Shown here piece after piece: positions 43,463 through 56,839 of a DNA stretch of 64,000 bases (the first letter of the stretch is position 1; every line of letters begins with the position of its first letter). Location: NCBI GenBank assembly GCA_034002745.1, contig JAVEZY010000001.1, positions 1 through 64,000 on the forward strand, written 5' to 3'. Below the pieces are notes generated by a model that was not told the DNA's origin, made no database searches, and saw only the letters and a program-made list of their open reading frames with translations. The DNA comes from JAITWN01 sp034002745. Lineage in GTDB: Bacteria; Pseudomonadota; Gammaproteobacteria; SZUA-140. A program made the translations under genes and the position numbers.

Positions 43463-45394
43463 ATGTGGGCATACTTGCGTAGAACGGTGGCTGTGATGGC
43501 CGTGCTGCTGGTCGCAGGCTGCGGCGGAGATGACGATGGCTTTGTCGGCGGCAACGGCGATCCGGCTACCGGTGTTGCGGTGTCGCCCGCTGCCCTCACG
43601 CTGCTGGCCAGTTCGCCTCAGCTTGGTTCGAGCGGCGCCAGCAATGTCGTGATCACCGCCATTGTCCGGGACGGCAGCAATAACTTGATCAGCGATGTGC
43701 CGGTCAGTTTCTCGTCCGACAGTGGGGCATTGGAAGTAACGCAGACCACGACCGGCGGGGCCGGTCAGGCGCTGGCGCTGCTCACTACCGGAGGAGATGA
43801 GACCAACCGCTCCATCACGGTTCGGGCATTCTCGGGTGATCTCGAGGAAAGCGTCAGTGTGAATGTGACCGGGACGAGGCTGAGCATCAATGGCGAAGGT
43901 TCCGCTGCTCTCAACGACAGCACTGCGCTGACGATCTCCCTGCGTGATTCGGCAGACAATCCAATATCGGGGCGTACCGTCACAGTAAATTCGGCCCTCG
44001 GCAATACGATTGTCAGTCCGACGTTGACCACCAATGCCAATGGCCAGGTTCATCTCGTCCTGAACGTGAACAACCCTGGTACGGATACCATAACGGCATC
44101 CGCGCAGGGTGCGAGTGCGGTTCATACGATCGAGGTTTCCGGGGACGAATTCTTCATTACCGCGCCAGCGCCGGATGCGATTATTCCGATCAATACCTGC
44201 GTCGCCGTGACCGCCAATTGGCAGCAATCCGGCACTCCGGTGAGTGGCGAGGCGGTGAGTTTCTCGACCACGCGTGGCACGCTGTACGCTGATGATGGCT
44301 GTGCTAGCGCGGTGACGCCCGTGTTGACCAATGGCGCCGGTACGGCCGGCGTCTATATTCGTTCGAACAATGCCGGGCCGGCGACATTGCGGGCTTCCGC
44401 TTCCGGAGGAGTGACCACCAGCCGGGCGGTGAATTTCGTTGCCACCACGGCTTCCTCCGTCAACCTGCAGGCCAGTCCGTCGACGATTGGTCCTAACAAC
44501 GGTTCGGAGACCGTGCCGCAGCAATCGACGATCATTGCCACCGTGCGTGACGCCGACAACAACCTGGTAGCAAACAAGGTGGTCAATTTCTCCCTGGTTC
44601 AGGACAACAGCGGCGGTCAGCTGCTGTCTCCCACGGCGACCACCAATTTTCAGGGACAGGCCACGACTACCTACGTTTCTTCTTCGGCGACCACCGCTAG
44701 GGACGGTGTCCAGATTCGTGCCGATGTGGCCGAGGGTGCAAGCACAATCTCCGGTACGGTGAGTCTGACCGTCGCGCAGAGCGCGCTCTTCATCCGCTTG
44801 GGTACCGGCAATACCATCAACGATCTCAACGATACGCAATATGGCCAGCCTTATACGGCGATCGTCACCGACGCCAGTGGTAACGCTGCCGCCGGCGTGC
44901 GACTCAATCTTGCCGTGAACCCTGTTGATTCAACCTTGCCGGGCAACCCCGCTGCCTATGCCAAGGGGCGCTATGAATGGGATGGTGCTGTTTGGTACAT
45001 CCCCGGGTATCTCGGTGCGCCGCTAAGCACGATCAATGCTGAGCATGATCGATCCGAGTGCGCGAACGAAGACCGGAACATGAACGGCATACTGGACCTG
45101 ATTCCGTCTACCGAGGACAACAACGGAGACGGTCAGTTGACCCCGGGTAACGTGGCTTCGGTGCCGTCCTCGGTGACCACGGGTGCGGACGGAACGTTCC
45201 AGTTCCTGATCACCTATCCCAAGCAGTTCGCACAGTGGGTTCAGGTCCGTCTCAGCGCCAGTACGACGGTGGATGGTACCGAGTCGATCGATGTCCAGGA
45301 TTTCTGGCTGCCGGTTGCCGCCGCGGCGCTGGGCGACGAGAACGTCGCTCCTCCGGGCGCGACCAGCCCCTTCGGGATCGGCGTCTGTCCCTGA
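43463..45394 (+). CDS. Ig-like (Big_1/invasin-type) domain lipoprotein
   Basis: A 643-residue surface or periplasmic lipoprotein. A lipobox LLVAGC precedes GGDDDGFVGGNGD. At least four bacterial Ig-like (Big_1-type) repeats follow, with the pattern of a core VVITAIVRDGSNNLISDVPVSFS then TTGGAGQALALL, and others near residues 130, 240 and 355. The C-terminal part has calcium-loop-like NMNGILDL and DNNGDGQLTP. ATG 43463 is chosen for GGAGGA at 43448-43453. It sits between pilQ and aroK, an unusual place, and may be an adhesin; base composition looks slightly less GC-rich than its neighbours. Confidence 0.8.
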   Translation: MWAYLRRTVAVMAVLLVAGCGGDDDGFVGGNGDPATGVAVSPAALTLLASSPQLGSSGASNVVITAIVRDGSNNLISDVPVSFSSDSGALEVTQTTTGGAGQALALLTTGGDETNRSITVRAFSGDLEESVSVNVTGTRLSINGEGSAALNDSTALTISLRDSADNPISGRTVTVNSALGNTIVSPTLTTNANGQVHLVLNVNNPGTDTITASAQGASAVHTIEVSGDEFFITAPAPDAIIPINTCVAVTANWQQSGTPVSGEAVSFSTTRGTLYADDGCASAVTPVLTNGAGTAGVYIRSNNAGPATLRASASGGVTTSRAVNFVATTASSVNLQASPSTIGPNNGSETVPQQSTIIATVRDADNNLVANKVVNFSLVQDNSGGQLLSPTATTNFQGQATTTYVSSSATTARDGVQIRADVAEGASTISGTVSLTVAQSALFIRLGTGNTINDLNDTQYGQPYTAIVTDASGNAAAGVRLNLAVNPVDSTLPGNPAAYAKGRYEWDGAVWYIPGYLGAPLSTINAEHDRSECANEDRNMNGILDLIPSTEDNNGDGQLTPGNVASVPSSVTTGADGTFQFLITYPKQFAQWVQVRLSASTTVDGTESIDVQDFWLPVAAAALGDENVAPPGATSPFGIGVCP

Positions 45395-45444
45395 GCGCCA
45401 GCTTGGAAAGCGCGCCCTGATTGGGGCATGATCGATGGGCGTCA

Positions 45445-45479
45445 GGCCCGGACGGTTTGCCGTCCGGGCCTTTTCCTTT
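45445..45479 (+). terminator. Terminator after the Ig-domain gene
   Basis: GGCCCGGACGG (45445-45455), a TTTG loop and CCGTCCGGGCC (45460-45470) form a perfect 11-base-pair stem followed by TTTTCCTTT. It is a strong intrinsic terminator, separating the pil/Ig region from aroK. Confidence 0.85.
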
Positions 45480-45535
45480 ATACGAACATGACTTTCCTGT
45501 TGTGAACCCCCGCCGCTGTGCCTAACATTAGCGAC

Positions 45536-46108
45536 ATGGAGGCACAACAGAATGTCTGGCTGATCGGTCCGATGGGGGTCGGAAAGACCACGGTGGGCCG
45601 TCAGTTGGCGCGGGCGCTGGACCGCGAATTCATCGACAGTGACCACGAGATCGAGCAGCGCACCGGGGCGAACATCCCCTGGATCTTCGATATCGAGGGC
45701 GAGGAGGGTTTTCGTCGTCGCGAGCGGGCGGTGATCGAGGATTTGAGTTCGCGCCGCGCGCTGGTGATTGCCACCGGTGGCGGTGCGGTGATCGATCCGC
45801 GAAACCGGGCCGACATGGCGCGCAGCGGGGTGGTGGTCTATCTCAGCGCCTCGCCTGACCGTATCCATGCCCGTACCCGCCGTAGCCAGCACCGGCCGCT
45901 GCTCCGCACCGCGGATCCCCGTGCCCGTATCGCCGAGCTGATCGCCGAGCGCGACCCGCTCTATCGCGAAATCGCCGATGTCATCCTCGATACCGAGCGG
46001 CGCGGCGTGAAGAGCGCTACCGCATTCATCGTCCGTTATCTCAGCGAGCAGCCGACCGGTGGAGCGGGAAGCGCCGGTCCGCTGGAGATGCGGAGCGTAC
46101 AGTCATGA
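45536..46108 (+). CDS. aroK: Shikimate kinase
   Basis: The enzyme phosphorylates shikimate in the chorismate pathway. The product is about 190 residues. The P-loop GPMGVGKTTVG lies near residue 11, followed by FIDSDHEIEQRTG with the shikimate-binding Asp and the adenine-binding RSQHRPLL near residue 110, and IATGGGAV. ATG 45536 gives the usual start; an in-frame GTG at 45518 is also possible. Its stop overlaps the aroB start (ATGA), the classic aroKB pair. Confidence 0.95.
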   Translation: MEAQQNVWLIGPMGVGKTTVGRQLARALDREFIDSDHEIEQRTGANIPWIFDIEGEEGFRRRERAVIEDLSSRRALVIATGGGAVIDPRNRADMARSGVVVYLSASPDRIHARTRRSQHRPLLRTADPRARIAELIAERDPLYREIADVILDTERRGVKSATAFIVRYLSEQPTGGAGSAGPLEMRSVQS

Positions 46109-47196
46109 TGCGGACTCTGACCGTCGATCTCGGCGATCGCAGCTATCCGATCCATATCGGTCCGGGGCTGCTGGCCCGGCCGGAGTTGCTCCGCGATGCC
46201 ATCGCGGGCAGCGAGGTCATGATCGTGACCAACGAGACGGTGGCGCCGCTGTATCTGGAGCCAGTGCGGGTCGCATGCGCAGGGATGCGCTGCGAGGCCG
46301 TCGTGCTGCCTGATGGCGAACGCTACAAGGATGACGCTACGCTGATGCGTATCTACGATGCGCTGCTCGGCGCGCGCTTCAGTCGCAAGACCACGGTGGT
46401 GGCCCTGGGCGGGGGCGTGGTGGGGGACATGGCCGGTTTTGCCGCCGCCTGTTACCAGCGCGGTGTGCCCTTCGTGCAGATCCCGACCACCCTGCTCGCT
46501 CAGGTGGATTCCTCGGTCGGGGGCAAGACCGGCATCAATCATCCGCTGGGCAAGAACATGATCGGCGCCTTCCATCAGCCGCGCGCCGTGATCGCCGACA
46601 CCGGCGTGCTCGATACCCTGCCCGATCGGGAGTTGCGTGCCGGCGTGGCGGAAGTGATCAAGTACGGCCTGATCTGCGACGCCGAGTTCTTCGCCTGGCT
46701 CGAGGATCACCAGGAGGAAGTCCTGTCGCGGCAGCCCGAAGCGCTCATGCATGTCATCGAGCGCTCCTGCCGCAACAAGGCCGAGGTAGTGGCGGCGGAC
46801 GAGCGCGAGAGCGGGCGTCGCGCGCTGCTCAATCTCGGTCATACCTTCGGTCATGCCATCGAGACTGGCATGGGCTATGGTGCCTGGCTGCACGGCGAGG
46901 CGGTGGCCGCGGGCATGCGCGCGGCGGCGGATCTGTCGGCACGCCTGGGCTGGATCTCGGCCGGGGACTGCGAGCGTGCGCGCGCCCTGATCGCGCGTGC
47001 CGGACTGCCTGTCGACCTGCCGGCCGAGCTCAGCACCGACAGGTTCATCGCGCTGATGGCCGTGGACAAGAAGGTGGAGGCCGGCCAGCTGCGCCTGGTG
47101 CTGCTCGACGGCATCGGTTCATCGCTGGTCACCGCGAACTTCGATCCGCAGGCACTGCGCGCAACCATCGCCGCCTGCCGGGTGGAGGGCGCTTGA
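46105..47196 (+). CDS. aroB: 3-dehydroquinate synthase
   Basis: The enzyme cyclises DAHP to 3-dehydroquinate, using NAD and a metal. The 363-residue product has PDGERYKDDATLMRIYDAL, the NAD segment ALGGGVVGDMAGFAAACYQRG, QIPTTLLAQVDSSVGGKTGIN, the metal-binding His in NLGHTFGHAIE and the neighbouring HGEAVAAGM. It overlaps aroK by 4 bases, and the dGTPase gene begins inside its stop region. Confidence 0.96.
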   Translation: MMRTLTVDLGDRSYPIHIGPGLLARPELLRDAIAGSEVMIVTNETVAPLYLEPVRVACAGMRCEAVVLPDGERYKDDATLMRIYDALLGARFSRKTTVVALGGGVVGDMAGFAAACYQRGVPFVQIPTTLLAQVDSSVGGKTGINHPLGKNMIGAFHQPRAVIADTGVLDTLPDRELRAGVAEVIKYGLICDAEFFAWLEDHQEEVLSRQPEALMHVIERSCRNKAEVVAADERESGRRALLNLGHTFGHAIETGMGYGAWLHGEAVAAGMRAAADLSARLGWISAGDCERARALIARAGLPVDLPAELSTDRFIALMAVDKKVEAGQLRLVLLDGIGSSLVTANFDPQALRATIAACRVEGA

Positions 47197-48341
47197 ACGG
47201 CGGCGGTCTGGCGCCCTGGGCCGCGCGCGATGAAACCTCGCGCGGGCGGCGCCATCCCGAGCCGCCGCCCAGGCTGCGCAGCGAATACCAGCGCGATCGC
47301 GATCGCATCGTTCATTCCGGCGCTTTTCGCCGGCTCGAATACAAGACCCAGGTGTTCGTGAATCATGTCGGCGACATGTTTCGCACCCGACTGACGCATT
47401 CGATCGAAGTGGCCCAGATCGCCCGCTCGGCGGCGCGCGCACTGGGCCTCAACGAAGATCTCACCGAGGCCATCGCGCTGGCCCACGATCTCGGGCACAC
47501 GCCGTTCGGGCACGCCGGACAGGATACGCTCAATCGCTGCATGAAGGACTACGGGGGCTTCGAGCACAATCTGCAGTCGCTGCGGGTGGTGGACGAACTC
47601 GAGGAGCGCTATGCGGATTTCGACGGCCTCAACCTGACCTGGGAAACGCGGGAGGGCATCCTCAAGCACTGCTCGCCCGCCAACGCGCGCCGGCTCGGCG
47701 ATCTGGGCGAGCGATTCCTGCAGGGACGTCAGCCGGGCCCGGAAGCGCAGCTTGCCAATCTTGCCGACGAGATCGCCTACAACAATCACGACGTCGATGA
47801 CGGCCTGCGCGCCGGACTGATCACGGTCGAGCAGCTCTGCGACATCGATCTGTTCGCCGTACAGTACCGGCGGGTGGCCGATGCCTGGCCCGGCATCTCG
47901 CGGCGGCGGCTGCTGCACGAAGTCGTGCGCCGCATGATCGATTCCCAGGTCAGCGATCTGGTGGAATCCAGCCGCGCCGCGATCGCCGCTGCCGCTCCGC
48001 ACGGTGTCGAGGACGTGCGCACGGCGCCGGCGCCGCTGATCGGCTTCAGCGAGGCGATGGCGAAACGCAATCTGGAGCTGAAGCGCTTCCTGCGCGAGCA
48101 CCTCTATCGTCACTACCGTGTGCGCCGCATGACAGCCAAGGCGGATCGTATCGTCAGCGCGCTGTTCGAGACGTTCATGGACGATGAGCTGCTGTTGCCG
48201 CCTGATTATCAGGACAAGATCCGCGGTGCCCGGGAGATTGCGGGTCGGGCGCGGGTGGTGGCAGACTACATCGCGGGCATGACCGATCGCTACGCCATCG
48301 GCGAATACGAAAGACTGTTCGATCCGGCCGGACTGACCTGA
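47193..48341 (+). CDS. dgt: Deoxyguanosinetriphosphate triphosphohydrolase-like protein
   Basis: An HD-domain enzyme that cleaves dNTPs to deoxynucleosides and triphosphate. The 382-residue product has the N-terminal DRDRIVHSGAFRRLEYKTQVF, RLTHSIEVAQIAR with the first metal His, ALAHDLGHTPFGHAG with the HD pair near residue 105, and the later YNNHDVDDGLRAGL. TTG 47193 overlaps the aroB stop (TTGA), so coupling is likely. The placement after aroB is common in Chromatiales and Xanthomonadales. It is close to the type with a role in dNTP balance. Confidence 0.9.
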   Translation: MNGGGLAPWAARDETSRGRRHPEPPPRLRSEYQRDRDRIVHSGAFRRLEYKTQVFVNHVGDMFRTRLTHSIEVAQIARSAARALGLNEDLTEAIALAHDLGHTPFGHAGQDTLNRCMKDYGGFEHNLQSLRVVDELEERYADFDGLNLTWETREGILKHCSPANARRLGDLGERFLQGRQPGPEAQLANLADEIAYNNHDVDDGLRAGLITVEQLCDIDLFAVQYRRVADAWPGISRRRLLHEVVRRMIDSQVSDLVESSRAAIAAAAPHGVEDVRTAPAPLIGFSEAMAKRNLELKRFLREHLYRHYRVRRMTAKADRIVSALFETFMDDELLLPPDYQDKIRGAREIAGRARVVADYIAGMTDRYAIGEYERLFDPAGLT

Positions 48342-48365
48342 GCCGGTGGTGTCAGGCACAGTGCA

Positions 48366-48620
48366 ATGCACATCTATATGCAGACACCGCCCGGCGACGA
48401 TCGACCGCCGCGCTTCTATCACCTGATCCTGCAGCGGGACCTGCTCGGTGGCTGGTCGCTGGTAAGGGAATGGGGCACGCAGGGGAGCGGCGGCCGCATG
48501 CTCCGGGATCATCATCCGGATCGCGATGAAGCAACGACGGCCATGATGCGCATCCGTGATGAACAACTCCGACGCGGTTATCGCGTGGTGTTCTTCGAGG
48601 GAGAGCAACTGAGCGAATGA
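48366..48620 (+). CDS. WGR-domain protein
   Basis: An 84-residue single-domain protein. RFYHLILQRDLLGGWSLVREWGTQGSGGR has the Trp-Gly-Arg core, and the C-terminal EEATTAMMRIRDEQLRRGY-like helix completes the WGR fold; here the sequence reads DEATTAMMRIRDEQLRRGY. WGR domains bind nucleic acids in PARPs and in small bacterial proteins. Its stop overlaps the next gene by 4 bases (ATGA). The biological role of stand-alone WGR proteins is not known. Confidence 0.8.
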   Translation: MHIYMQTPPGDDRPPRFYHLILQRDLLGGWSLVREWGTQGSGGRMLRDHHPDRDEATTAMMRIRDEQLRRGYRVVFFEGEQLSE

Positions 48621-50302
48621 TTTCCGCTTCCGCCAGCGCGGATGATTCCGGTGCGGATGGCGGCAAAGCCGCGCCATCGCACCGCATGGCCGGCGATCCC
48701 TTCCAGTCCTGGTGCGATGAAAGCGCCTGGTATCCCGACCCGACCCGCGAAAACAGCCTGAAGCTATTGCTTCATCTCGCGCCCTATAGCGATCTGCTTC
48801 TCGTCACCGGCGAGAGCGGGAGCGGCAAATCTCTGTTTATAAAGAAGTTCATCGCCGGGGCGGGCGACACTTGGCGCGTCCTTTCATTGCCCGGCGGCCC
48901 GGCGCTGGATGATATATCCCTGCTGGAGTCGCTGGATCAGGAACTGTCGGTACGCCCCGATGGGGATGCGGACCGGGAAGAGCGCCTGCGTCGGCTGAGA
49001 CGCGGCCTGTTCGTCCTCCGCCGCGGCGCCCTGCTGCCGGTCCTGGTCGTGGATGATGCGCATCTGTTGCCGTCGTCGGCCTTCCAGTTTCTGGTTGAAC
49101 TCACCGAGCCGCGGGAGGATGGAGAAAAACCGATCGCGGTGGTCCTTGCCGGGGAAGCGTCGGCGCTCGGGTCCCGCATCGAGGGGGTCGGTGATCGCCT
49201 GCAGGCGCGCGTGGCCCATGTGTTCGAACTGCAGGCGCTCACTGAAGCGGGCACAGGTGCATATATAAGGCATCGCCTTGCGCTCGCCGGTATGGAGACG
49301 AGCACCGCCTTCACTCCCGCAGTGGTTCGCTACATCCATACCGCCTCACGCGGATTACCCAGCCGCATCAATGAGTTCGCGCGGGTGGTGCTGGAAGAAG
49401 GGCAGCGCAGGCTGCGCAGGAAAGAGGACGGTGCGGTTGGCGGTGCGGCCGGTCCCAGCGATGCCGGCATCCTGTTGCGTTATGGATTTGCGGCCCTGGT
49501 GGTGGCGTTGGCCGGAGTCGCACTCGTCTATCGGGAAGAGCTTTCTACGCTCATGCGCGACGATCGGGGAAGTTCTGTTGTCGGGTCCGCGGCCACCGTC
49601 CGGGAACCGACTGATTCTGTTGAGGTATTATTTGGCGACTCGGCGCCGGATCCAGAGGTTCCAGGCAAGCTGCCTGATAATTCTGATGTTTTTCTCGATC
49701 TCGAAGGCGGCTCCGCGGAGGCGGTCACCGAAATTTTCGAAGGAGACCGAGAACTATCTGATTCGGATGGTGTGTTATCTGTCGACGAGAGTCGTGTGGA
49801 AGAGGCCGAAAGCGGGGTGAGCGTTGCTTCCGCCGACCGGCAGGAGGAGAGGACGTCCGCGAAAGCTCCTGCGCCGCTACGCGTGCCCGAGGAACCTGGC
49901 GTTGTCGGGACTCTGGACGGACCGGAAGTGGTGGCCGGCAAGGGGCCGCAAGGCGCTTCTGCCGCGCAGTCGCCAGGGACCGAGGACCCATGGGCGCCCC
50001 GCCGCGAAGCCTGGCTGCTCGCACAGGCGCCGCACACATGGACGGTGCAGCTTTTCGCCAGCCGAGAGGAACGGCTGCTTGCGCTGATCGAAGAACATCG
50101 TCTGGAGTCCGGCGCAGCTGTATTCCGGGCGCGCAGCGGAGATCCGGCTCTGTATGCGCTGGTCTGGGGTCTATTCTCAAGCCGGGAGGAGGCGAACCAG
50201 GCGATCGAGGGGGATCTCGCCCACATTGCCGGGCTGAAGCCCTGGGTACGATCCATGGGCGATATTCAGGCCGCCATCGCCTCCCAGGAGAGCGGCGGGT
50301 GA
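48617..50302 (+). CDS. AAA+/SPOR-domain membrane protein (DamX/ExeA-like)
   Basis: A 561-residue protein. An ExeA-like AAA domain fills residues about 50-260: Walker A GESGSGKS near 64-71, Walker B PVLVVDDAH near 141-149. A membrane helix lies at about residues 288-305. An acidic, low-complexity periplasmic stretch follows, then a C-terminal SPOR domain (TWTVQLFASREERLLALI, ALVWGLFSSREEANQAI) which binds denuded glycan at the septum. It overlaps the WGR gene. In enterics damX follows aroB; in Pseudomonas a similar SPOR protein does, so a division role is probable. Confidence 0.85.
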   Translation: MISASASADDSGADGGKAAPSHRMAGDPFQSWCDESAWYPDPTRENSLKLLLHLAPYSDLLLVTGESGSGKSLFIKKFIAGAGDTWRVLSLPGGPALDDISLLESLDQELSVRPDGDADREERLRRLRRGLFVLRRGALLPVLVVDDAHLLPSSAFQFLVELTEPREDGEKPIAVVLAGEASALGSRIEGVGDRLQARVAHVFELQALTEAGTGAYIRHRLALAGMETSTAFTPAVVRYIHTASRGLPSRINEFARVVLEEGQRRLRRKEDGAVGGAAGPSDAGILLRYGFAALVVALAGVALVYREELSTLMRDDRGSSVVGSAATVREPTDSVEVLFGDSAPDPEVPGKLPDNSDVFLDLEGGSAEAVTEIFEGDRELSDSDGVLSVDESRVEEAESGVSVASADRQEERTSAKAPAPLRVPEEPGVVGTLDGPEVVAGKGPQGASAAQSPGTEDPWAPRREAWLLAQAPHTWTVQLFASREERLLALIEEHRLESGAAVFRARSGDPALYALVWGLFSSREEANQAIEGDLAHIAGLKPWVRSMGDIQAAIASQESGG

Positions 50303-50468
50303 TGATCGCTTCAGCCCGGTCGCCGCATCCATCATCCGGTTTCCCGCGGTGCTCGCGAAAGGGAAGGCCGGGCATCGTGGTGGAACTTGCCCCATCCTTC
50401 TCACCGGCTCAAGCAGCCTGATCCAGGCCCGTCCCGCTCACAGCCTGTTGATTTGCCATTCATCGGAT

Positions 50469-50497
50469 TTGATAGCCTCCGAGTGGGCGAGTATACT
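50469..50497 (+). promoter_or_regulatory. gltB promoter
   Basis: TTGATA (50469-50474), a 17-base spacer and TATACT (50492-50497) make one of the best sigma-70-type promoters in the window. The predicted start is near 50504, about 200 bases ahead of gltB. Confidence 0.7.
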
Positions 50498-50667
50498 TTT
50501 CTCCCCTTGCGTCTCTCGTACCCGTGCGGGAATTCTCCTGTGCGCAAGACGGGCAACCCGGCCCGCAGCGAAGTCGCCGGATCGGAGGGGGCCCAGTGCC
50601 CGACCGCATGGCTATTTTCCCACTGACACCTGATCGATATACACGAGCGCGTCCGCCCGATCGTACG

Positions 50668-50696
50668 GCTTGCCTGACCCCAGTTGTGCGGCAAGC
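50668..50696 (+). promoter_or_regulatory. Leader hairpin ahead of the gltB start
   Basis: GCTTGCC (50668-50674) pairs with GGCAAGC (50690-50696) around a 15-base loop and ends 5 bases before the ATG at 50702. No Shine-Dalgarno sequence stands before that ATG. It may restrict access to the start, or mean that the ATG at 50726, preceded by AGGA at 50712-50715, is used. Confidence 0.4.
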
Positions 50697-50701
50697 GATT
50701 A

Positions 50702-55390
<4,689 letters not shown>

Positions 55391-55392
55391 TC

Positions 55393-56835
55393 ATGGGCAA
55401 GCCCACCGGTTTCCTCGAGTACGAGCGCAAGGACCGCGGCTACCAGCCGGTAGAGCAGCGGATTCGCCACTATTCGGAATTCGTTCTTCCGCTTTCGGAT
55501 GCCGAGCTCGGCGTTCAGGGCGCGCGCTGCATGGACTGCGGCATCCCCTTCTGCCATCAGGGTTGCCCGGTCAACAACATCATTCCGGACTGGAACGACC
55601 TGGTCTATCGTCAGCAGTGGCGCGATGCGCTGGATGTGCTGCAATCGACCAACAACTTTCCGGAGTTCACCGGCCGCATCTGCCCTGCGCCCTGCGAGGA
55701 AGCATGCACGCTGAACATCGAAGACACGCCGGTGACGATCAAGAGCATCGAAGGCGCGATTGCCGACAAGGGCTGGGAGCAGGGCTGGATCGTTCCGCAA
55801 CCGCCGCGGCAGCGAACTGGCAAGCGTGCCGCGGTCATCGGCTCCGGGCCCGCCGGACTTGCCTGTGCGCAGCAACTGGCGCGCGCCGGGCATGATGTCA
55901 CCGTATTCGAGAAGCAGGATCGCGTCGGCGGACTGCTGCGCTACGGCATCCCGGATTTCAAGATGGACAAGCATCTCATCGATCGCCGGGTGCGGCAGAT
56001 GGAAGCCGAGGGCGTCGTCTTCCGCACCGGCGTGCATGTCGGCCGTGACCTGCCGGTGCGCAGCCTGGTGGACGAGTTCGATGCCGTGGTGCTGGCCGGC
56101 GGCTCCGAGCGCCCGCGTGATCTCGAGGTTCCCGGACGCGAATTCGATGGCGTTCACTTCGCAATGGATTTTCTCGCCCAGCAGAATCGCCGCGTGGCCG
56201 GCGACGTGGTCGGGGCCGATGGCGCCATCACTGCCGAGGGCAAGCACGTCGTGGTCATCGGCGGCGGTGATACCGGCTCGGACTGCATCGGTACCTCCAT
56301 TCGCCAGGGCGCGCTATCGGTGACGCAGATCGAGATCATGCCGCGGCCGCCGGAGAAGGTGGACAAGGGGACGAGCTGGCCCTATTGGCCCAACCGGATG
56401 CGCACATCAAGCTCCCAGGCCGAAGGCGCGGCGCGCGAGTGGGGCGTTCTCACCAAGGAAATGGTCGGTGAAAACGGCAAAGTGAAGGCTTTGCGGGCGG
56501 TGCGAGTCGAGTGGACACAGGATGCGGCCGGCAAGTGGCAGATGAAGGAGCTTCCGGAACAGCCGCTCGAATTGAAGGCGGATCTGGTCTTGCTGGCCAT
56601 GGGCTTCGTTCATCCGGTGCATCAGGGTATGATCGAGGAACTCGGCGTTGCGCTCGATGCGCGCGGCAACGTCGCTGCCGATACGGATCGTTACGCCACC
56701 TCGATTCCAAAGGTATTTTCGGCAGGAGACATGCGTCGCGGCCAGTCGCTGGTGGTTTGGGCCATCCGCGAGGGGCGTCAGGCGGCGCGGGCGGTGGATG
56801 AATTTCTGATGGGGCACTCGGAATTGCCTCGGTGA
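55393..56835 (+). CDS. gltD: Glutamate synthase (NADPH) small subunit
   Basis: The flavoprotein subunit passes NADPH electrons to GltB. The 480-residue product has the N-terminal iron-sulphur cysteines CMDCGIPFCHQGC and CPAPCEEACTL (residues 38-110), the FAD fold AVIGSGPAGLACAQQLARAG near residue 148, and the NADPH fold VVIGGGDTGSDC near 287. It ends FSAGDMRRGQSLVVWAIREG. It is 2 bases after gltB and 4 bases ahead of hemE. Confidence 0.97.
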   Translation: MGKPTGFLEYERKDRGYQPVEQRIRHYSEFVLPLSDAELGVQGARCMDCGIPFCHQGCPVNNIIPDWNDLVYRQQWRDALDVLQSTNNFPEFTGRICPAPCEEACTLNIEDTPVTIKSIEGAIADKGWEQGWIVPQPPRQRTGKRAAVIGSGPAGLACAQQLARAGHDVTVFEKQDRVGGLLRYGIPDFKMDKHLIDRRVRQMEAEGVVFRTGVHVGRDLPVRSLVDEFDAVVLAGGSERPRDLEVPGREFDGVHFAMDFLAQQNRRVAGDVVGADGAITAEGKHVVVIGGGDTGSDCIGTSIRQGALSVTQIEIMPRPPEKVDKGTSWPYWPNRMRTSSSQAEGAAREWGVLTKEMVGENGKVKALRAVRVEWTQDAAGKWQMKELPEQPLELKADLVLLAMGFVHPVHQGMIEELGVALDARGNVAADTDRYATSIPKVFSAGDMRRGQSLVVWAIREGRQAARAVDEFLMGHSELPR

Positions 56836-56839
56836 GGAC

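Larger units (their letters stand above)
50303..50701. other. Intergenic region and leader of gltB
   Basis: No gene is supported here. The strong promoter at 50469-50497 gives a leader of about 200 bases. It contains a long pairing of CTTGCG and CGCAAG around an inner CCCG/CGGG hairpin (about 50504-50550) and a hairpin (50668-50696) that ends just ahead of the gltB start. No known riboswitch consensus was recognised. Confidence 0.55.
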
